A stretch of 45,093 bases of DNA from Ectopseudomonas mendocina. GTDB taxonomy: Bacteria; Pseudomonadota; Gammaproteobacteria; Pseudomonadales; Pseudomonadaceae. Positions 33,947 through 43,772 of the stretch are shown here, one piece after another. The stretch is from positions 24,765-69,857 of the forward strand of contig NZ_VRYE01000019.1 of assembly GCF_008041835.1 (NCBI RefSeq). Reading direction: 5' to 3'. Both the position numbers and the translations under genes were made by a program. Position 1 is the first letter of the stretch. Every line of letters starts with the position of its first letter. The notes beneath the pieces were generated by a model. That model was not told the DNA's origin and made no database searches. It saw only the letters and a program-made list of their open reading frames with translations.

Positions 33947-36805
33947 ATGACGCGCACGCAGGAAATACGCCCCGATATCGATGACGGCATCGACCGCAAG
34001 GTGCTGGCACAGCTGCGCGCACGCTTTCTGCAGATCAACCAGGGCCGCCTGCTGCGGGCCATGGAGGCGCTGTCCACCCGTCAGCAACTGGTGCTCAAGC
34101 TCTTGCCGCTGCTGTTGCACGTCAACCATCCGCTGTTGCCCGGCTACGTCTCGGCCAGCACACCGGCGGGCCTCAGCGGTTTCGAGCCGGATGACGACAG
34201 CCTGGCCGAAGTGCAGCGCCTGACCCGCTCCTTCGTCTACAAACCGCGCCGCGGCCAGGGCGCCGCGCCGCTGCATGGGCTGTTCCTGATGGGCAGCCTG
34301 GGTACCGTGGCACAGGCCGAACAAAGCGACATGGACCTGTGGCTGTGCCACTCGCCCAGCCTCAGCGCGCAGGAACTGCACGAGCTGCGCAAAAAGTGCG
34401 ATCAGCTGGAAAGCTGGGCCGCCACGCAGGGCGCCGAGGTGCATGTCTTTCTGGTTGACCCGCAACGCTTCACCCAGGGCGCACGTGAAGCACAACTGAC
34501 CTCCGACGACTGCGGCACCACCCAGCACTATCTACTCCTCGACGAGTTCTACCGCACCGCCATCTGGCTCGGCGGACGCACACCGCTCTGGTGGCTGGTG
34601 CCGGTGTATGAAGAAGGGCGCTATGAGGACTACTGCCGCACCCTGCTGAGCAAACGCTTCGTGCGCGACGAAGATGTGCTCGACCTCGGTCATCTGGCGC
34701 GCATTCCACCGGAAGAGTTCATCGGCGCCGGCATGTGGCAGTTGTACAAGGGCATCGAATCGCCCTACAAATCCGCCCTCAAGCTGCTGCTCACCGAGGT
34801 CTACGCCAGCGAGCACCCGCAGGTCGAGTGCCTGGCCCTGCGCTTCAAGCAGGCGGTGTTCGAAGGTCGTCTGGACCTCGACGAACTCGACCCCTACATC
34901 GTCATCTACCGCCGCCTGGAGGAATACCTCAGCGCCCGTGGTGACCAGGAACGACTCGAACTGATCCGTCGCTGCCTGTACCTGAAGGTCAACAAGAAGA
35001 TCAGCCGGCCGCCGCCCCGGGGCCGCACCAAGAGCTGGCAGCGCCTGCTGCTCGAACGTCTGACCCGGGAATGGGGCTGGCAGGCCCGCCAGCTCAACGT
35101 GCTCGACAGCCGCAGCCAGTGGAAGGTGCGCCAGGTTGCCGCCGAGCGCCGCGTACTGGTCAACGAGCTGACCTACAGCTACCGCTTCCTCTCACAGTTT
35201 GTCCGCAGCACCGAGGCCGGCAGCTCGCTCAACAACCGCGACCTCAACGTGCTGGGCAGGCGCCTGTATGCAGCCTTCGAGCGCAAGGCCGGCAAGGTCG
35301 AATTCATCAACCCCGGCATCGCCCCGGATCTGGCCGAAGACACCCTGACCCTGGTTCAGTACAGCAGCCCCGAAGCGCCGAACGAACGCCTCTGGGCGCT
35401 GTTCAACGGCAGCCTGGGTGCGCAGGAATGGGCCGACTTCGCGCCGCTGAAGCGCTCGCGTGAACTGATCGAACTGCTCGCCTGGTGCCATCGCAACGGC
35501 GTGATCGACAGCAGCACCCGTCTGTCGCTGCACCCCGGCGCCAGCGACCTCACCGAATACGAGCTGTCCAACCTGATCGGCAGCCTGCAACAGAGCTTCC
35601 CGCTGCCCCTGCAGCCCGTGGAAGAAGCCGCCCTGCTGCGCGCCAGCGCTCGCAGTCAGGTGTTGTTGCTGGTCAATGTCGGCGTCGACCCGCTCAAGCA
35701 GCACAGCCAGATGAACGTGCACATGACCACCGACCGCACCGACGCGCTGGGCTATTCCGGGGTACGCGAGAACCTGGTGCTGACCCTTGACCAGGTGGTG
35801 CTCAACAGCTGGAACGAACTGCAGGTCAGCCGTTACGACGGTACCGACGCCCTGCTCGACTGTCTGCGCGACCTGCTCAACAGCCTGCTGCCCGGCAGCG
35901 CGCTCCCCAGGGTGCAGGTACGCTGCTACTGCCGCAACCGCGCACAACCCATCGCCGAACGGGTCGAAGAACTGCTGCGCGACCTGCTCGACAGCTACGC
36001 CGAAGGGTACCCGTCACGCTACCTGGTGCAGGTGCGCCAGCATTATCACGTTCTGCAACTGGCCCCCGGCCAGGTCAGCCACACCGCTCTGGGTGACGTG
36101 CCGGCCCTGCTCGACCATCTGGGCGCCGAACAGGAGCACTACAGCCCGCTGCGCCTGGATCGCCATGCACTCGAGGGCGACGACCTGGCGCTGATCCTGC
36201 CCATGGGCCGCCCACAGTGCCTGCAGGTGTTCTACCGCGTCCACGAGAGCAGCGGTGAGGCCGAGCTGACCCTGCTCGACGAGCACAACGCCCTGTGGCG
36301 CAGACGCCTGCCATTTCGCGACGAGCAAAGCCTGCTGACACCGATCCATCGCTTCCTGCAATCACTGCTGTATCGGCGTAATGCCATGCTGCCGCTCGAG
36401 GGCGCCGACAGCCAGCCCGCACTGGAAATCCTCTACTACCAGTTGCTGCCGGCGGCACCATTGCACGCCCAGCGCCTGGAGCGCAGACCCGCGCCCGAGT
36501 CGCAGGTCAGCCACCCGTTCTACGACGTGCAGGCCATCGTCGAGCCGGGCGACGGTCGTCAACGCCATGTCACGCTGTACTGCAACCACCGCGAGTTTTC
36601 CGAACTGGAATACGGTCGCGAATTGTATCGCGCCGTGGCACAGCACATCATCGTTCAGCGTGCCGGTGGCGAACGCTACCCCTGCTACATCACCGACCTC
36701 GACCTGTCTGCCGTACTGGCCGGACAGCGGGCGCAGACCGTGCACTTCCTGCGCTACAAGAGCGAGCTGGAGAATGCTCTGAATGCGGCACTGCAGCAGG
36801 CCTGA
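33947..36805 (+). CDS. cyaA: Class I adenylate cyclase
   Basis: A 952-residue cytoplasmic class I adenylate cyclase, making cAMP for the CRP homologue Vfr. The N-terminal nucleotidyltransferase domain has GSLGTVAQAEQSDMDLW with the catalytic G-S and D-x-D residues at about 115-135. The C-terminal half is the long regulatory region found in enteric and Pseudomonas CyaA. The ATG at 33947 begins the family N-terminus (EIRPDIDDGIDRKVLAQLRA follows); an upstream in-frame ATG at 33920 is less likely. The Shine-Dalgarno is weak, as is often seen for cyaA, which in E. coli uses poor initiation to limit cAMP. Confidence 0.95.
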   Translation: MTRTQEIRPDIDDGIDRKVLAQLRARFLQINQGRLLRAMEALSTRQQLVLKLLPLLLHVNHPLLPGYVSASTPAGLSGFEPDDDSLAEVQRLTRSFVYKPRRGQGAAPLHGLFLMGSLGTVAQAEQSDMDLWLCHSPSLSAQELHELRKKCDQLESWAATQGAEVHVFLVDPQRFTQGAREAQLTSDDCGTTQHYLLLDEFYRTAIWLGGRTPLWWLVPVYEEGRYEDYCRTLLSKRFVRDEDVLDLGHLARIPPEEFIGAGMWQLYKGIESPYKSALKLLLTEVYASEHPQVECLALRFKQAVFEGRLDLDELDPYIVIYRRLEEYLSARGDQERLELIRRCLYLKVNKKISRPPPRGRTKSWQRLLLERLTREWGWQARQLNVLDSRSQWKVRQVAAERRVLVNELTYSYRFLSQFVRSTEAGSSLNNRDLNVLGRRLYAAFERKAGKVEFINPGIAPDLAEDTLTLVQYSSPEAPNERLWALFNGSLGAQEWADFAPLKRSRELIELLAWCHRNGVIDSSTRLSLHPGASDLTEYELSNLIGSLQQSFPLPLQPVEEAALLRASARSQVLLLVNVGVDPLKQHSQMNVHMTTDRTDALGYSGVRENLVLTLDQVVLNSWNELQVSRYDGTDALLDCLRDLLNSLLPGSALPRVQVRCYCRNRAQPIAERVEELLRDLLDSYAEGYPSRYLVQVRQHYHVLQLAPGQVSHTALGDVPALLDHLGAEQEHYSPLRLDRHALEGDDLALILPMGRPQCLQVFYRVHESSGEAELTLLDEHNALWRRRLPFRDEQSLLTPIHRFLQSLLYRRNAMLPLEGADSQPALEILYYQLLPAAPLHAQRLERRPAPESQVSHPFYDVQAIVEPGDGRQRHVTLYCNHREFSELEYGRELYRAVAQHIIVQRAGGERYPCYITDLDLSAVLAGQRAQTVHFLRYKSELENALNAALQQA

Positions 36806-36889
36806 CACAGCGCTATCGGCAATCCGCCGCCAGCAGTGAAGCCCTGAGGGTTGCACTCGCCCGGGACGAGGTTCCTGCGTAAAAACCGG

Positions 36890-37297
36890 TCAGCGGTCGT
36901 ACTCGCCCGCTGCTTCCGGCTGGTATTCGACTTCCAGCAATGTCAGCTTGAGCTGCTTGCCGCCCGGCGCCGGCCAGTCGATGTGTTGGCCGACGGACAG
37001 GCCAAGCAGGGCACTGCCGACTGGCGCGAGGATGCTGACCTTGCCTTCGCCGCCGGCATCCTCCGGGTAGACCAGGGTCAGGTGGTAGTCCTTGCCGCTG
37101 CTCTCCTCGCGGCAGTGCACGCGCGAGTTCATGGTCACCACACCGGCCGGCACCTCGTCGTGCCCCACCACTTCGGCGCGATCCAGCTCGGCCTGTAGCG
37201 CTTCTGCGCCAGGGCCAAACTCGTCCAGGCTGTCGAGCAGACGCTCCAGACGCTGCAGATCGAGGCGGGTAATGGTGATGGTCGGTGTGCTGTTCAT
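36890..37297 (-). CDS. rnk: Regulator of nucleoside diphosphate kinase Rnk (GreA-like)
   Basis: A 135-residue protein of the GreA/GreB C-terminal-domain family that binds RNA polymerase. It has a short N-terminal coiled coil (ITRLDLQRLERLLDSL) instead of the long GreA one, followed by the FKBP-like domain with LVYPEDA and ILAPVGSALLGLSVGQHIDW. In P. aeruginosa Rnk affects Ndk levels and alginate. It converges on cyaA (84-base gap) and follows a strong terminator that isolates it from the upstream cyaY pair, so it must have its own promoter in 37298-37330 or be read through. Confidence 0.94.
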   Translation of the reverse strand: MNSTPTITITRLDLQRLERLLDSLDEFGPGAEALQAELDRAEVVGHDEVPAGVVTMNSRVHCREESSGKDYHLTLVYPEDAGGEGKVSILAPVGSALLGLSVGQHIDWPAPGGKQLKLTLLEVEYQPEAAGEYDR

Positions 37298-37326
37298 GAT
37301 GTCGGGCGCTCTCCTCGCCTAAACCG

Positions 37327-37360
37327 TAAAAAAGCAAAACCCCGCCCGAAGGCGGGGTTT
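37327..37360 (-). terminator. Intrinsic terminator after the cyaY-DUF1289 pair
   Basis: A 10-bp stem AAACCCCGCC/GGCGGGGTTT with a tetraloop (TTCG on the minus strand), followed by TGCTTTTTT on the minus strand. It is a textbook terminator 56 bases after the DUF1289 stop and 30 bases before rnk. Confidence 0.9.
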
Positions 37361-37415
37361 AGCTGAATGTTCTGCCGACCCTAACACAGCCGGATAAATA
37401 AACAAGACTGCCGGG

Positions 37416-37613
37416 TCAACGGCCCTGCCGGCGCTCGCGCAAGCGCTGCTCGGCGGCCTGGCAGATCACGCGGCGCCGCGCGTTGTCGGCCGCGCCCCAG
37501 TCGAGAATTTCCTGCAGGGTACGGCCACAACCGAGGCACTGCTCATGTTCATCCAGGCAGCACTGGCGCCGACAGGGTGATGCCAGCGGCGCTTTGCTCG
37601 GCTCAGAGCTCAT
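37416..37613 (-). CDS. DUF1289 cysteine-rich small protein
   Basis: A 65-residue protein with the DUF1289 pattern: SPCRRQCCLDEHEQCLGCGR with five Cys, then TLQEILDW and a basic C-terminus. The Cys set suggests a metal or Fe-S site. The ATG at 37613 overlaps the end of cyaY by 11 bases. Since CyaY handles iron for Fe-S assembly, a related role is an attractive guess, not evidence. Confidence 0.85.
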   Translation of the reverse strand: MSSEPSKAPLASPCRRQCCLDEHEQCLGCGRTLQEILDWGAADNARRRVICQAAEQRLRERRQGR

Positions 37614-37935
37614 CGAACTCCAGCTCGGTGCCGCATTGCTCAAGGGTGATGCGCACCAGCATCTCGCCCAGTTGCTCGTCACTGGTATCGCAGATCCAGC
37701 GCCCTTCGGCCTCGTCGTAGTCGAAGTGATAGCCACCGGAGCGGGCCGCCAGCCACAGCTGACGAATCGGCTCCTGACGGCTGAAGATCAGCTGGCTGCC
37801 ATTGTCGAAGCGCACCGTCAGCACACCGGCGCTGTTCTCCAGATCGACGTCCAGGCCGCTGTCGTCGAAGATGTCCTCCACCGCCTGCTGGGTGGCATCG
37901 ACCAGGTCGTGAAAGCGGGCTTCGCTCAGGCTCAT
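37603..37935 (-). CDS. cyaY: Frataxin homologue CyaY
   Basis: A 110-residue bacterial frataxin that binds iron and modulates Fe-S cluster assembly. The acidic first helix (SEARFHDLVDATQQAVEDIF, then DDSGLDVDLEN) and the strands VLTVRFDNGSQLIF and QPIRQLWLAARSGGYHFDY-like segment are typical. GAGG precedes the ATG by nine bases. It overlaps the DUF1289 gene and shares its terminator. Confidence 0.95.
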   Translation of the reverse strand: MSLSEARFHDLVDATQQAVEDIFDDSGLDVDLENSAGVLTVRFDNGSQLIFSRQEPIRQLWLAARSGGYHFDYDEAEGRWICDTSDEQLGEMLVRITLEQCGTELEFDEL

Positions 37936-38004
37936 CGGGGTGTCCTCACTAGATGCAGCAACTGCAGAAAAATTAGCGGTAAGCGCCAGGCCAGAATAGC
38001 CGGC

Positions 38005-39042
38005 CTAGGCACAAAGGTGGCGACGGTACTCGCCCGGACTCGTTCCCGTCCAGCGACGAAATGCACGGGCCAACGAACCCGCTTCGCTGAAGCCGACCAG
38101 AAAGGCGATTTCCGCCAGTTCCAGCGCCGGGTCGCGCAAGTAGTGCAGCGCCAGCTGCTGGCGCGTTTCATCGACCAGCTGACTGAACGACAGGCCACCC
38201 TCGCGCAGACGCCGTTGCAAGGTCCGCGGGCTCAGCGCCAGGGCAGCAGCTATGGCCTCCAGGTCCGGCCCCTGCTCCGGCAACTGGCGCGCCAGCTCCA
38301 GGCGCGCGCGATCGAGTACGCCGTGCCCCTGGTTCAGTTCAGCCAGCAGCCGATCAGCGTAGGCATCGAGCATGCCGCGCACCTGCGCGTCGGCCTGGCT
38401 CAGCGGCGCTGCGAGCAGGCGCCTGGGAAATACCAGGGCGTTGTCGGGCTGATCGAACTGCACCGGACAACGAAAGATACGCGCATGCTCCGAGGTATCG
38501 GCCGGTGCAGAATGCTGGAAACGCACCTCGGTCGGTGCGATGTCCAGGCCGCTGATCCAGCGCCCGAAACTGACCCAGCCGGCCAGGGTTTCCTCGCTCA
38601 GTTGCCGCTGCTGCTGTGCCAGTAGCGGCTGCCAGCGATGTGCGACCAGCGCTTCACCGTCCAAGCGGGCGGGCTCGTCGTCGAGCACGACCAGCCCCAG
38701 GTTGCCAACCAGCGAGGCATAGCGCGCCTGGCGATGCAGCGCGTCGGCCAGGGTCGCGCAGCTCATGATCAGGTAACCGAGCACGCCGTAATAACCCGGC
38801 CGCACCGATTCCCCCAGATGCAGGCCCAGATTCGGGTCACCGCTCAGGCGCACACCTTCGCCCAGCAGCGTCAGGTAGGCACTGGCCGCGATGCGCTGAT
38901 CGCGCTGGTTCAGGGCATCAGGGCCAAGCTGGGCATGGGCGAGCAGCGCCTCGGGGGCGATCCCCTGGCGCTGCAGGTATTCGACCAGCCCTTGCAGATA
39001 GGCCACGGAGACCGTGCCGGCCAGAATCGCAGGTTTGTCCAT
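38005..39042 (-). CDS. AraC-family transcription regulator (Arabinose_bd/OruR type)
   Basis: A 345-residue regulator. Residues 1-210 form the N-terminal domain of the type fused to AraC regulators such as OruR and ArgR-like proteins (GYYGVLGYLIMSCATLADAL). Residues 245-343 are the double helix-turn-helix domain with LSPRTLQRRLREGGLSFSQL and VGFSEAGSLARAFRRWTGTS. The ligand is unknown. It lies upstream of cyaY on the same strand (69-base gap) and divergent from lppL-lysA; control of lysA has no direct support. Confidence 0.92.
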   Translation of the reverse strand: MDKPAILAGTVSVAYLQGLVEYLQRQGIAPEALLAHAQLGPDALNQRDQRIAASAYLTLLGEGVRLSGDPNLGLHLGESVRPGYYGVLGYLIMSCATLADALHRQARYASLVGNLGLVVLDDEPARLDGEALVAHRWQPLLAQQQRQLSEETLAGWVSFGRWISGLDIAPTEVRFQHSAPADTSEHARIFRCPVQFDQPDNALVFPRRLLAAPLSQADAQVRGMLDAYADRLLAELNQGHGVLDRARLELARQLPEQGPDLEAIAAALALSPRTLQRRLREGGLSFSQLVDETRQQLALHYLRDPALELAEIAFLVGFSEAGSLARAFRRWTGTSPGEYRRHLCA

Positions 39043-39130
39043 CGAAGCTCCTCATGACGGCCCCCATGCTAACTCATGCCACGGCAGATGCAGATCGAGC
39101 CGGCGCCCCGCCAGGCGGGCGCCGGGCGCA

Positions 39131-39159
39131 TAGGCAAGGTGACGGGGGGTCGGTATACT
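39131..39159 (+). promoter_or_regulatory. Putative sigma-70 promoter of lppL-lysA
   Basis: TAGGCA (39131-39136) and TATACT (39154-39159) are separated by 17 bases; the -35 matches TTGACA at four of six positions and the -10 matches TATAAT at five of six. Transcription would start near 39166, about 30 bases before lppL. Confidence 0.6.
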
Positions 39160-39194
39160 CCGGCGCAATTCACGCTTATTTCAAGGACTGCCCC

Positions 39195-39320
39195 ATGAAG
39201 CGACTGACCCTCGCGCTCCTCGCCGCCGTTTGCCTGCTGGCCGGCTGCGGTCAGAAAGGCCCGCTGTACCTGCCGGGCGACGACAACGCCGGCAACAGCC
39301 GAGACCGTTTCGAACTCTGA
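39195..39320 (+). CDS. lppL: Small lipoprotein LppL (LptM-like)
   Basis: A 41-residue lipoprotein. The signal peptide ends in the lipobox LLAGC with the acylated Cys at residue 18, followed by the conserved GQKGPLYLP motif shared with LptM (YifL) of enteric bacteria, which aids maturation of the LptD translocon. AAGGA lies before the ATG. It is 13 bases upstream of lysA, the usual arrangement in Pseudomonas. Confidence 0.93.
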   Translation: MKRLTLALLAAVCLLAGCGQKGPLYLPGDDNAGNSRDRFEL

Positions 39321-39333
39321 CAGGAGCTGCACC

Positions 39334-40581
39334 ATGGAAGCCTTCAACTACCGCGACGGCGAGCTGTTCGCGGAAGGCGTCGCCTTGTCTGCGCTGGCCC
39401 AGCGCTTCGGCACGCCCACCTACGTTTATTCGCGCGCCCACATCGAAGGGCAGTACCGCGCCTATGCCGACGCCCTGGCCGGCATGCCGCACCTGGTCTG
39501 CTTCGCGGTCAAGGCCAACTCCAACATCGGCGTGCTCAACGTCCTGGCGCGCCTTGGCGCCGGTTTCGACATCGTCTCCAGCGGTGAGCTGGAGCGTGTG
39601 CTGGCCGCCGGTGGCGAACCGAGCCGCATCGTCTTCTCCGGTGTCGGCAAGAGCCGCGACGACATGCGCCGCGCGCTGGAAGTCGGCGTGCATTGCTTCA
39701 ACGTCGAATCCAGCGCCGAGCTGGAGCGCCTGCAGAAGGTCGCCGCCGAGCTGGGCGTAAAGGCGCCTGTCTCGCTGCGGGTCAACCCGGACGTGGACGC
39801 CGGCACCCACCCGTACATCTCCACCGGCCTCAAGGAAAACAAGTTCGGCATCGATATCGAGCAGGCCGAGGCGGTCTACGCCCGCGCCGCCGAGCTGCCG
39901 AACCTGGACGTGATCGGCGTCGATTGCCATATCGGCTCGCAGCTGACCACCCTCGAACCCTTCCTCGATGCGCTGGATCGCCTGCTGCTGCTGGTCGACA
40001 AGCTGGCCGCGCGCGGCATCACCATCAAGCACCTGGATCTGGGCGGCGGCCTCGGCGTGCAATACCGCGACGAACAACCGCCGCTGGCCGGCGATTACAT
40101 CGCCGCCGTGCGCAAGCGCCTGGCCGGCCGTGAGCTGTCGCTGGTATTCGAGCCGGGGCGCTTTATCGTCGCCAATGCCGGCGTGTTGCTGACCCAGGTC
40201 GAATACCTCAAGCACACCGAGCACAAGGACTTCGCCATCGTCGATGCCGCGATGAACGACCTGATCCGTCCGGCCCTGTATCAGGCCTGGATGGACGTGT
40301 CGCCGGTGCAGCCGCGTGACGGCGAGGCGCGCAACTACGACCTGGTCGGGCCGATCTGCGAGACCGGCGACTTCCTGGCCAAGGATCGTCAGCTGGTGCT
40401 GGCCGAAGGCGACCTGCTGGCGGTGCGCTCGGCGGGTGCCTACGGCTTCGTCATGAGTTCCAATTACAACACCCGCGGCCGTGCCGCCGAGGTGCTGGTG
40501 GACGGCGAACAGGCGTATGAAGTGCGTCGTCGCGAGACGGTTCAAGAGCTCTACGCCGGCGAAAGCCTGCTGCCGGCCTGA
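39334..40581 (+). CDS. lysA: Diaminopimelate decarboxylase
   Basis: A 415-residue PLP enzyme that decarboxylates meso-diaminopimelate to lysine. The PLP lysine is Lys60 in [22 protein letters not shown] and EPGR lie in the barrel, and the CETGD motif supplies the active-site Cys from the partner subunit. It is placed between lppL and dapF, whose product makes its substrate. GGAG is at a normal distance before the ATG. Confidence 0.98.
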   Translation: MEAFNYRDGELFAEGVALSALAQRFGTPTYVYSRAHIEGQYRAYADALAGMPHLVCFAVKANSNIGVLNVLARLGAGFDIVSSGELERVLAAGGEPSRIVFSGVGKSRDDMRRALEVGVHCFNVESSAELERLQKVAAELGVKAPVSLRVNPDVDAGTHPYISTGLKENKFGIDIEQAEAVYARAAELPNLDVIGVDCHIGSQLTTLEPFLDALDRLLLLVDKLAARGITIKHLDLGGGLGVQYRDEQPPLAGDYIAAVRKRLAGRELSLVFEPGRFIVANAGVLLTQVEYLKHTEHKDFAIVDAAMNDLIRPALYQAWMDVSPVQPRDGEARNYDLVGPICETGDFLAKDRQLVLAEGDLLAVRSAGAYGFVMSSNYNTRGRAAEVLVDGEQAYEVRRRETVQELYAGESLLPA

Positions 40582-40591
40582 GGGCGACGCC

Positions 40592-41422
40592 ATGCTATTG
40601 CGCTTTACCAAGATGCACGGCCTGGGCAATGACTTCATGGTCCTCGACCTGATCAGTCAGCACGCCCACGTGCAACCCAAGCATGCCAAGCAGTGGGGCG
40701 ACCGCCACACCGGCGTCGGCTTCGATCAGTTGCTGATCGTCGAGCCGCCGAGCCATCCGGACGTCGACTTCCGCTACCGCATCTTTAACGCCGACGGTTC
40801 GGAGGTGGAGCAATGTGGCAACGGCGCGCGCTGCTTCGCCCGCTTCGTACTGGACAAGCGCCTGACCACCAAGAAGGTGATTCGCGTCGAGACCAAGAGC
40901 GGCATCATCGAGCTGCGCGTGCAGAACGACGGCCAGGTCTGCGTCAACATGGGCGCACCGCGCCTGCAGCCGGAACAGATCCCCTTCCAGGCCGAACAGG
41001 CGGCGCTCAGTTATCACGTCGAGGTCGACGGCCAAAGCGTCGAGCTGGCCGCACTGTCGATGGGCAACCCGCATGCGGTGCTGCGCGTCGACAGCGTCGA
41101 TGACGCGCCCGTACACAGCCTCGGGCCGAAACTGGAACACCACCCGCGCTTCCCGCAGCGGGTCAACGTCGGCTTCCTCCAGGTGCTTGACCGCCAGCAT
41201 GCGCGCCTGCGCGTATGGGAGCGTGGCGCCGGCGAAACCCAGGCTTGCGGCACCGGCGCCTGCGCCGCAGCGGTCGCGGCGATTCGCCAGGGCTGGATGG
41301 ATTCGCCCGTGCAACTGGAGCTGCCGGGCGGCAAACTGTCCATCGAATGGGCAGGCGACGGTCAGCCGGTTATGATGACCGGCCCCGCTGCCCGCGTATA
41401 CGAAGGACAGATTCGCCTATGA
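40592..41422 (+). CDS. dapF: Diaminopimelate epimerase
   Basis: A 276-residue PLP-independent epimerase converting LL- to meso-diaminopimelate for lysine and peptidoglycan. The two catalytic cysteines are Cys75 in EQCGNGARC and Cys219 in [10 protein letters not shown]-terminal MHGLGNDF is intact. It begins 10 bases after lysA and its stop overlaps the DUF484 start (ATGA). Confidence 0.98.
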   Translation: MLLRFTKMHGLGNDFMVLDLISQHAHVQPKHAKQWGDRHTGVGFDQLLIVEPPSHPDVDFRYRIFNADGSEVEQCGNGARCFARFVLDKRLTTKKVIRVETKSGIIELRVQNDGQVCVNMGAPRLQPEQIPFQAEQAALSYHVEVDGQSVELAALSMGNPHAVLRVDSVDDAPVHSLGPKLEHHPRFPQRVNVGFLQVLDRQHARLRVWERGAGETQACGTGACAAAVAAIRQGWMDSPVQLELPGGKLSIEWAGDGQPVMMTGPAARVYEGQIRL

Positions 41423-42117
41423 CCGACCAGCAGGATTCGCCCAAACCGCTCGATTCGGAAACGGTCGCCGCCTATTTGCGCCTGCACCCGGAGTTCTTCA
41501 TCGACCATGAAGAACTCATCCCCGAACTGCGCATTCCGCACCAGCCCGGCAACGCCGTGTCGCTGGTCGAGCGCCAGATCAAGCTGCTGCGTGAGCGCAA
41601 CATCGAGATGCGCCACCGCCTCGGCCAGTTGATGGACGTAGCCCGCGACAACGACCGCCTGTTCGACAAGACCCGCCGCCTGGTGCTCGACCTGCTCGAT
41701 GCCGGCAGCCTCGAGGAAGTGGTCGGCGTGGTCGAAGACAGCCTGCGTCACGAGTTTCAGGTGCCCTTCGTCGGCCTGATCCTGTTCAGCGACAGCAACC
41801 TGCCAGTCGGCCGTTCGGTCAGCTCGAGCGAAGCCCACCAGCAGATCGGTGGCCTGCTCAGCGGAGGCAAGACCGTCTGCGGCGTGCTGCGCCCACACGA
41901 GCTGGAATTCCTGTTCGGCAAGGAAGACGCCACGCAAGTCGGCTCCGCCGCCGTGGTTAGCCTCACCCACCAGGGTCTGCATGGCGTCCTGGCCATCGGC
42001 AGCGCTGACCCACAGCATTACAAGAGCTCACTCGGCACCTTGTTCCTAGGCTATATCGCCGAAGTCCTGGCCCGCGTACTGCCGAGTTTCGCCACGCCGC
42101 TGCGCTCGGTACGCTAG
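41419..42117 (+). CDS. DUF484 family protein (GAF-like)
   Basis: A 232-residue soluble protein of the DUF484 family. The N-terminal part ([20 protein letters not shown]) is followed by a coiled coil (about 50-90) and a GAF-like domain ([30 protein letters not shown]). It lies between dapF and xerC in most gamma-proteobacteria, but its role is unknown. The ATG at 41419 overlaps the dapF stop by four bases. Confidence 0.92.
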   Translation: MTDQQDSPKPLDSETVAAYLRLHPEFFIDHEELIPELRIPHQPGNAVSLVERQIKLLRERNIEMRHRLGQLMDVARDNDRLFDKTRRLVLDLLDAGSLEEVVGVVEDSLRHEFQVPFVGLILFSDSNLPVGRSVSSSEAHQQIGGLLSGGKTVCGVLRPHELEFLFGKEDATQVGSAAVVSLTHQGLHGVLAIGSADPQHYKSSLGTLFLGYIAEVLARVLPSFATPLRSVR

Positions 42118-42122
42118 GTCGT

Positions 42123-42150
42123 GTAGGGTGGATGATGAAGCTCATCCACC
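42123..42150. repeat. GTAGGGTGGATGA palindrome between DUF484 and xerC
   Basis: GTAG followed by GGTGGATGA-TGAAG-TCATCCACC gives a 9-bp stem. It is a diverged half-length member of the GTAGGGTG family and occupies the 57-base gap of an otherwise tightly packed operon. Confidence 0.7.
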
Positions 42151-42174
42151 TTCGGCCCGCTCGGAGCCCGGCAC

Positions 42175-43077
42175 GTGACACTTGAAACCCATCTCGACGC
42201 CTACCTCGAACACCTGCGCCGCGAGCGCCAGGTGTCGGTGCATACCCTCGACGGTTATCGCCGTGATCTGGCCAAGCTGCAGGCCTTTTGCGCAGCCGAA
42301 GGCCTGAACGACTGGAGCGAGCTGGACACCCGTAATCTGCGCCGTCTGGTCGCCCGCCTGCATCAGCAGGGGCTGTCCGGCCGCAGTCTGGCGCGCCTGC
42401 TCTCGGCCACACGCGGCCTCTATCAATACCTGCTGCGTGAAGGCCTGTGCCGCCATGACCCGGCCAACGGCCTCAGCCCGCCGAAACGCGAACGCCGCCT
42501 GCCGCGTACGCTGGACGCCGACCGCAGCGCCCAACTGCTCGACGGCGCCGTGGAGGACGACTTCATCGCCCGTCGCGACCAGGCCATGCTCGAATTGTTC
42601 TACTCCTCGGGCCTGCGTCTTTCCGAACTGGTAGGGCTCGATCTCGACGGCCTGGATCTGCCCGCTGGGCTGGTACGGGTGCGCGGCAAGGGCAACAAGG
42701 TGCGCGAACTGCCGGTCGGCAGCCTGGCGCGACAGGCACTGGAGCAGTGGCTGCCGCTGCGCAAACTGGCCAACCCTGGAGACGGCGCGGTATTCATCAG
42801 CCAACAGGGCCGTCGCCTCGGGCCGCGCGCGGTGCAGCTGCGCGTGCGCCAGGCCGGCGTGCGCGAGCTGGGCCAGCATCTGCATCCGCACATGCTGCGC
42901 CACAGCTTTGCCAGCCATATGCTGGAGTCCTCGCAGGATCTGCGCGCGGTGCAGGAGCTGCTCGGCCATGCCGACATCGCCACCACGCAGATCTATACCC
43001 ACCTGGACTTCCAGCACCTGGCCAATGTCTATGACCAGGCCCATCCACGCGCCAAGCGCAAAGGCGGTTCCGAATGA
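42175..43077 (+). CDS. xerC: Site-specific tyrosine recombinase XerC
   Basis: A 300-residue recombinase that resolves chromosome dimers at dif with XerD. The catalytic set is complete: Arg148, Lys172, His239, Arg242, His265 and the nucleophile Tyr274 (TQIYTHL). The N-terminal SAM-like core-binding domain spans residues 1-90. The GTG start at 42175 follows GGAG by eight bases. It overlaps the downstream HAD gene by four bases. This position fits housekeeping XerC (sss in P. aeruginosa) and not a phage integrase. Confidence 0.97.
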   Translation: MTLETHLDAYLEHLRRERQVSVHTLDGYRRDLAKLQAFCAAEGLNDWSELDTRNLRRLVARLHQQGLSGRSLARLLSATRGLYQYLLREGLCRHDPANGLSPPKRERRLPRTLDADRSAQLLDGAVEDDFIARRDQAMLELFYSSGLRLSELVGLDLDGLDLPAGLVRVRGKGNKVRELPVGSLARQALEQWLPLRKLANPGDGAVFISQQGRRLGPRAVQLRVRQAGVRELGQHLHPHMLRHSFASHMLESSQDLRAVQELLGHADIATTQIYTHLDFQHLANVYDQAHPRAKRKGGSE

Positions 43078-43772
43078 GCATTGAACTGATCACCTTCGAC
43101 CTCGACGACACGCTCTGGGACGTCGCCCCGGTGATGCAGGACGCCGAGGCGGCCCTGCGCAACTGGCTCGCCCTGCACGCGCCGCGCCTGGGTGCGGTAC
43201 CGGTCGAACACCTGTGGGCCGTGCGCAGTCGCTTGCTGAGTGCCGAACCGATGCTCAAGCATCGTTTGAGCGAGCTGCGTCGACGCATTCTGTTTCACGC
43301 CCTGGAAGATGCCGGCTACCCAAACGGCGAGGCGCAGACGCTGGCCGAAGCCGGGTTTCAGGTGTTTCTCAGCGCGCGCCATCAGGTCGAGCTGTTCACC
43401 GAGGTGCACCCGACGCTGGAAGCCCTGGCCGAGCGTTTCATGCTCGGCGTGATCACCAACGGCAATGCCGATGTACGCCGCCTGGGCCTATCGGAATACT
43501 TCCGCTTTGCCCTGTGCGCCGAGGAGTTGGGCATCGGCAAACCCGACCCGAAACCCTTCCGTGAAGCACTCAGCCGCGCCGGCGGCGTAGCCGCCGAGCG
43601 TGCCGTGCATATCGGCGACCATCCCAGCGACGACATTGCCGGCGCCCAGGCGGCCGGCATGCGGGCGGTCTGGTTCAACCCGCAAGGACGCAGCTGGGAA
43701 GGCGAGACGGCCCCGGATGCGCAGATCGCCAGCCTGGCCGAGCTGCCAGTGCTGCTCGACAGCTGGTCGTAG
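43074..43772 (+). CDS. HAD-superfamily phosphatase (YigB-like)
   Basis: A 232-residue HAD hydrolase. Motif I is FDLDDTLWD with nucleophile Asp9 and acid/base Asp11; motif II is in VITNGN; Lys of [10 protein letters not shown] is motif [11 protein letters not shown] is motif IV. A helical cap inserts at about 15-95. E. coli YigB, also encoded after xerC, removes phosphate from FMN and the pyrimidine intermediate of riboflavin synthesis, which is the best guess here. The ATG overlaps xerC (ATGA). Confidence 0.93.
   Translation: MSIELITFDLDDTLWDVAPVMQDAEAALRNWLALHAPRLGAVPVEHLWAVRSRLLSAEPMLKHRLSELRRRILFHALEDAGYPNGEAQTLAEAGFQVFLSARHQVELFTEVHPTLEALAERFMLGVITNGNADVRRLGLSEYFRFALCAEELGIGKPDPKPFREALSRAGGVAAERAVHIGDHPSDDIAGAQAAGMRAVWFNPQGRSWEGETAPDAQIASLAELPVLLDSWS

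Noticed and set aside
42175..43077. xerC as a phage or integron integrase marking a genomic island
   Set aside because: Position in the dapF-DUF484-xerC-HAD operon, length and sequence are those of housekeeping XerC; no attachment-site duplication or phage genes are nearby.
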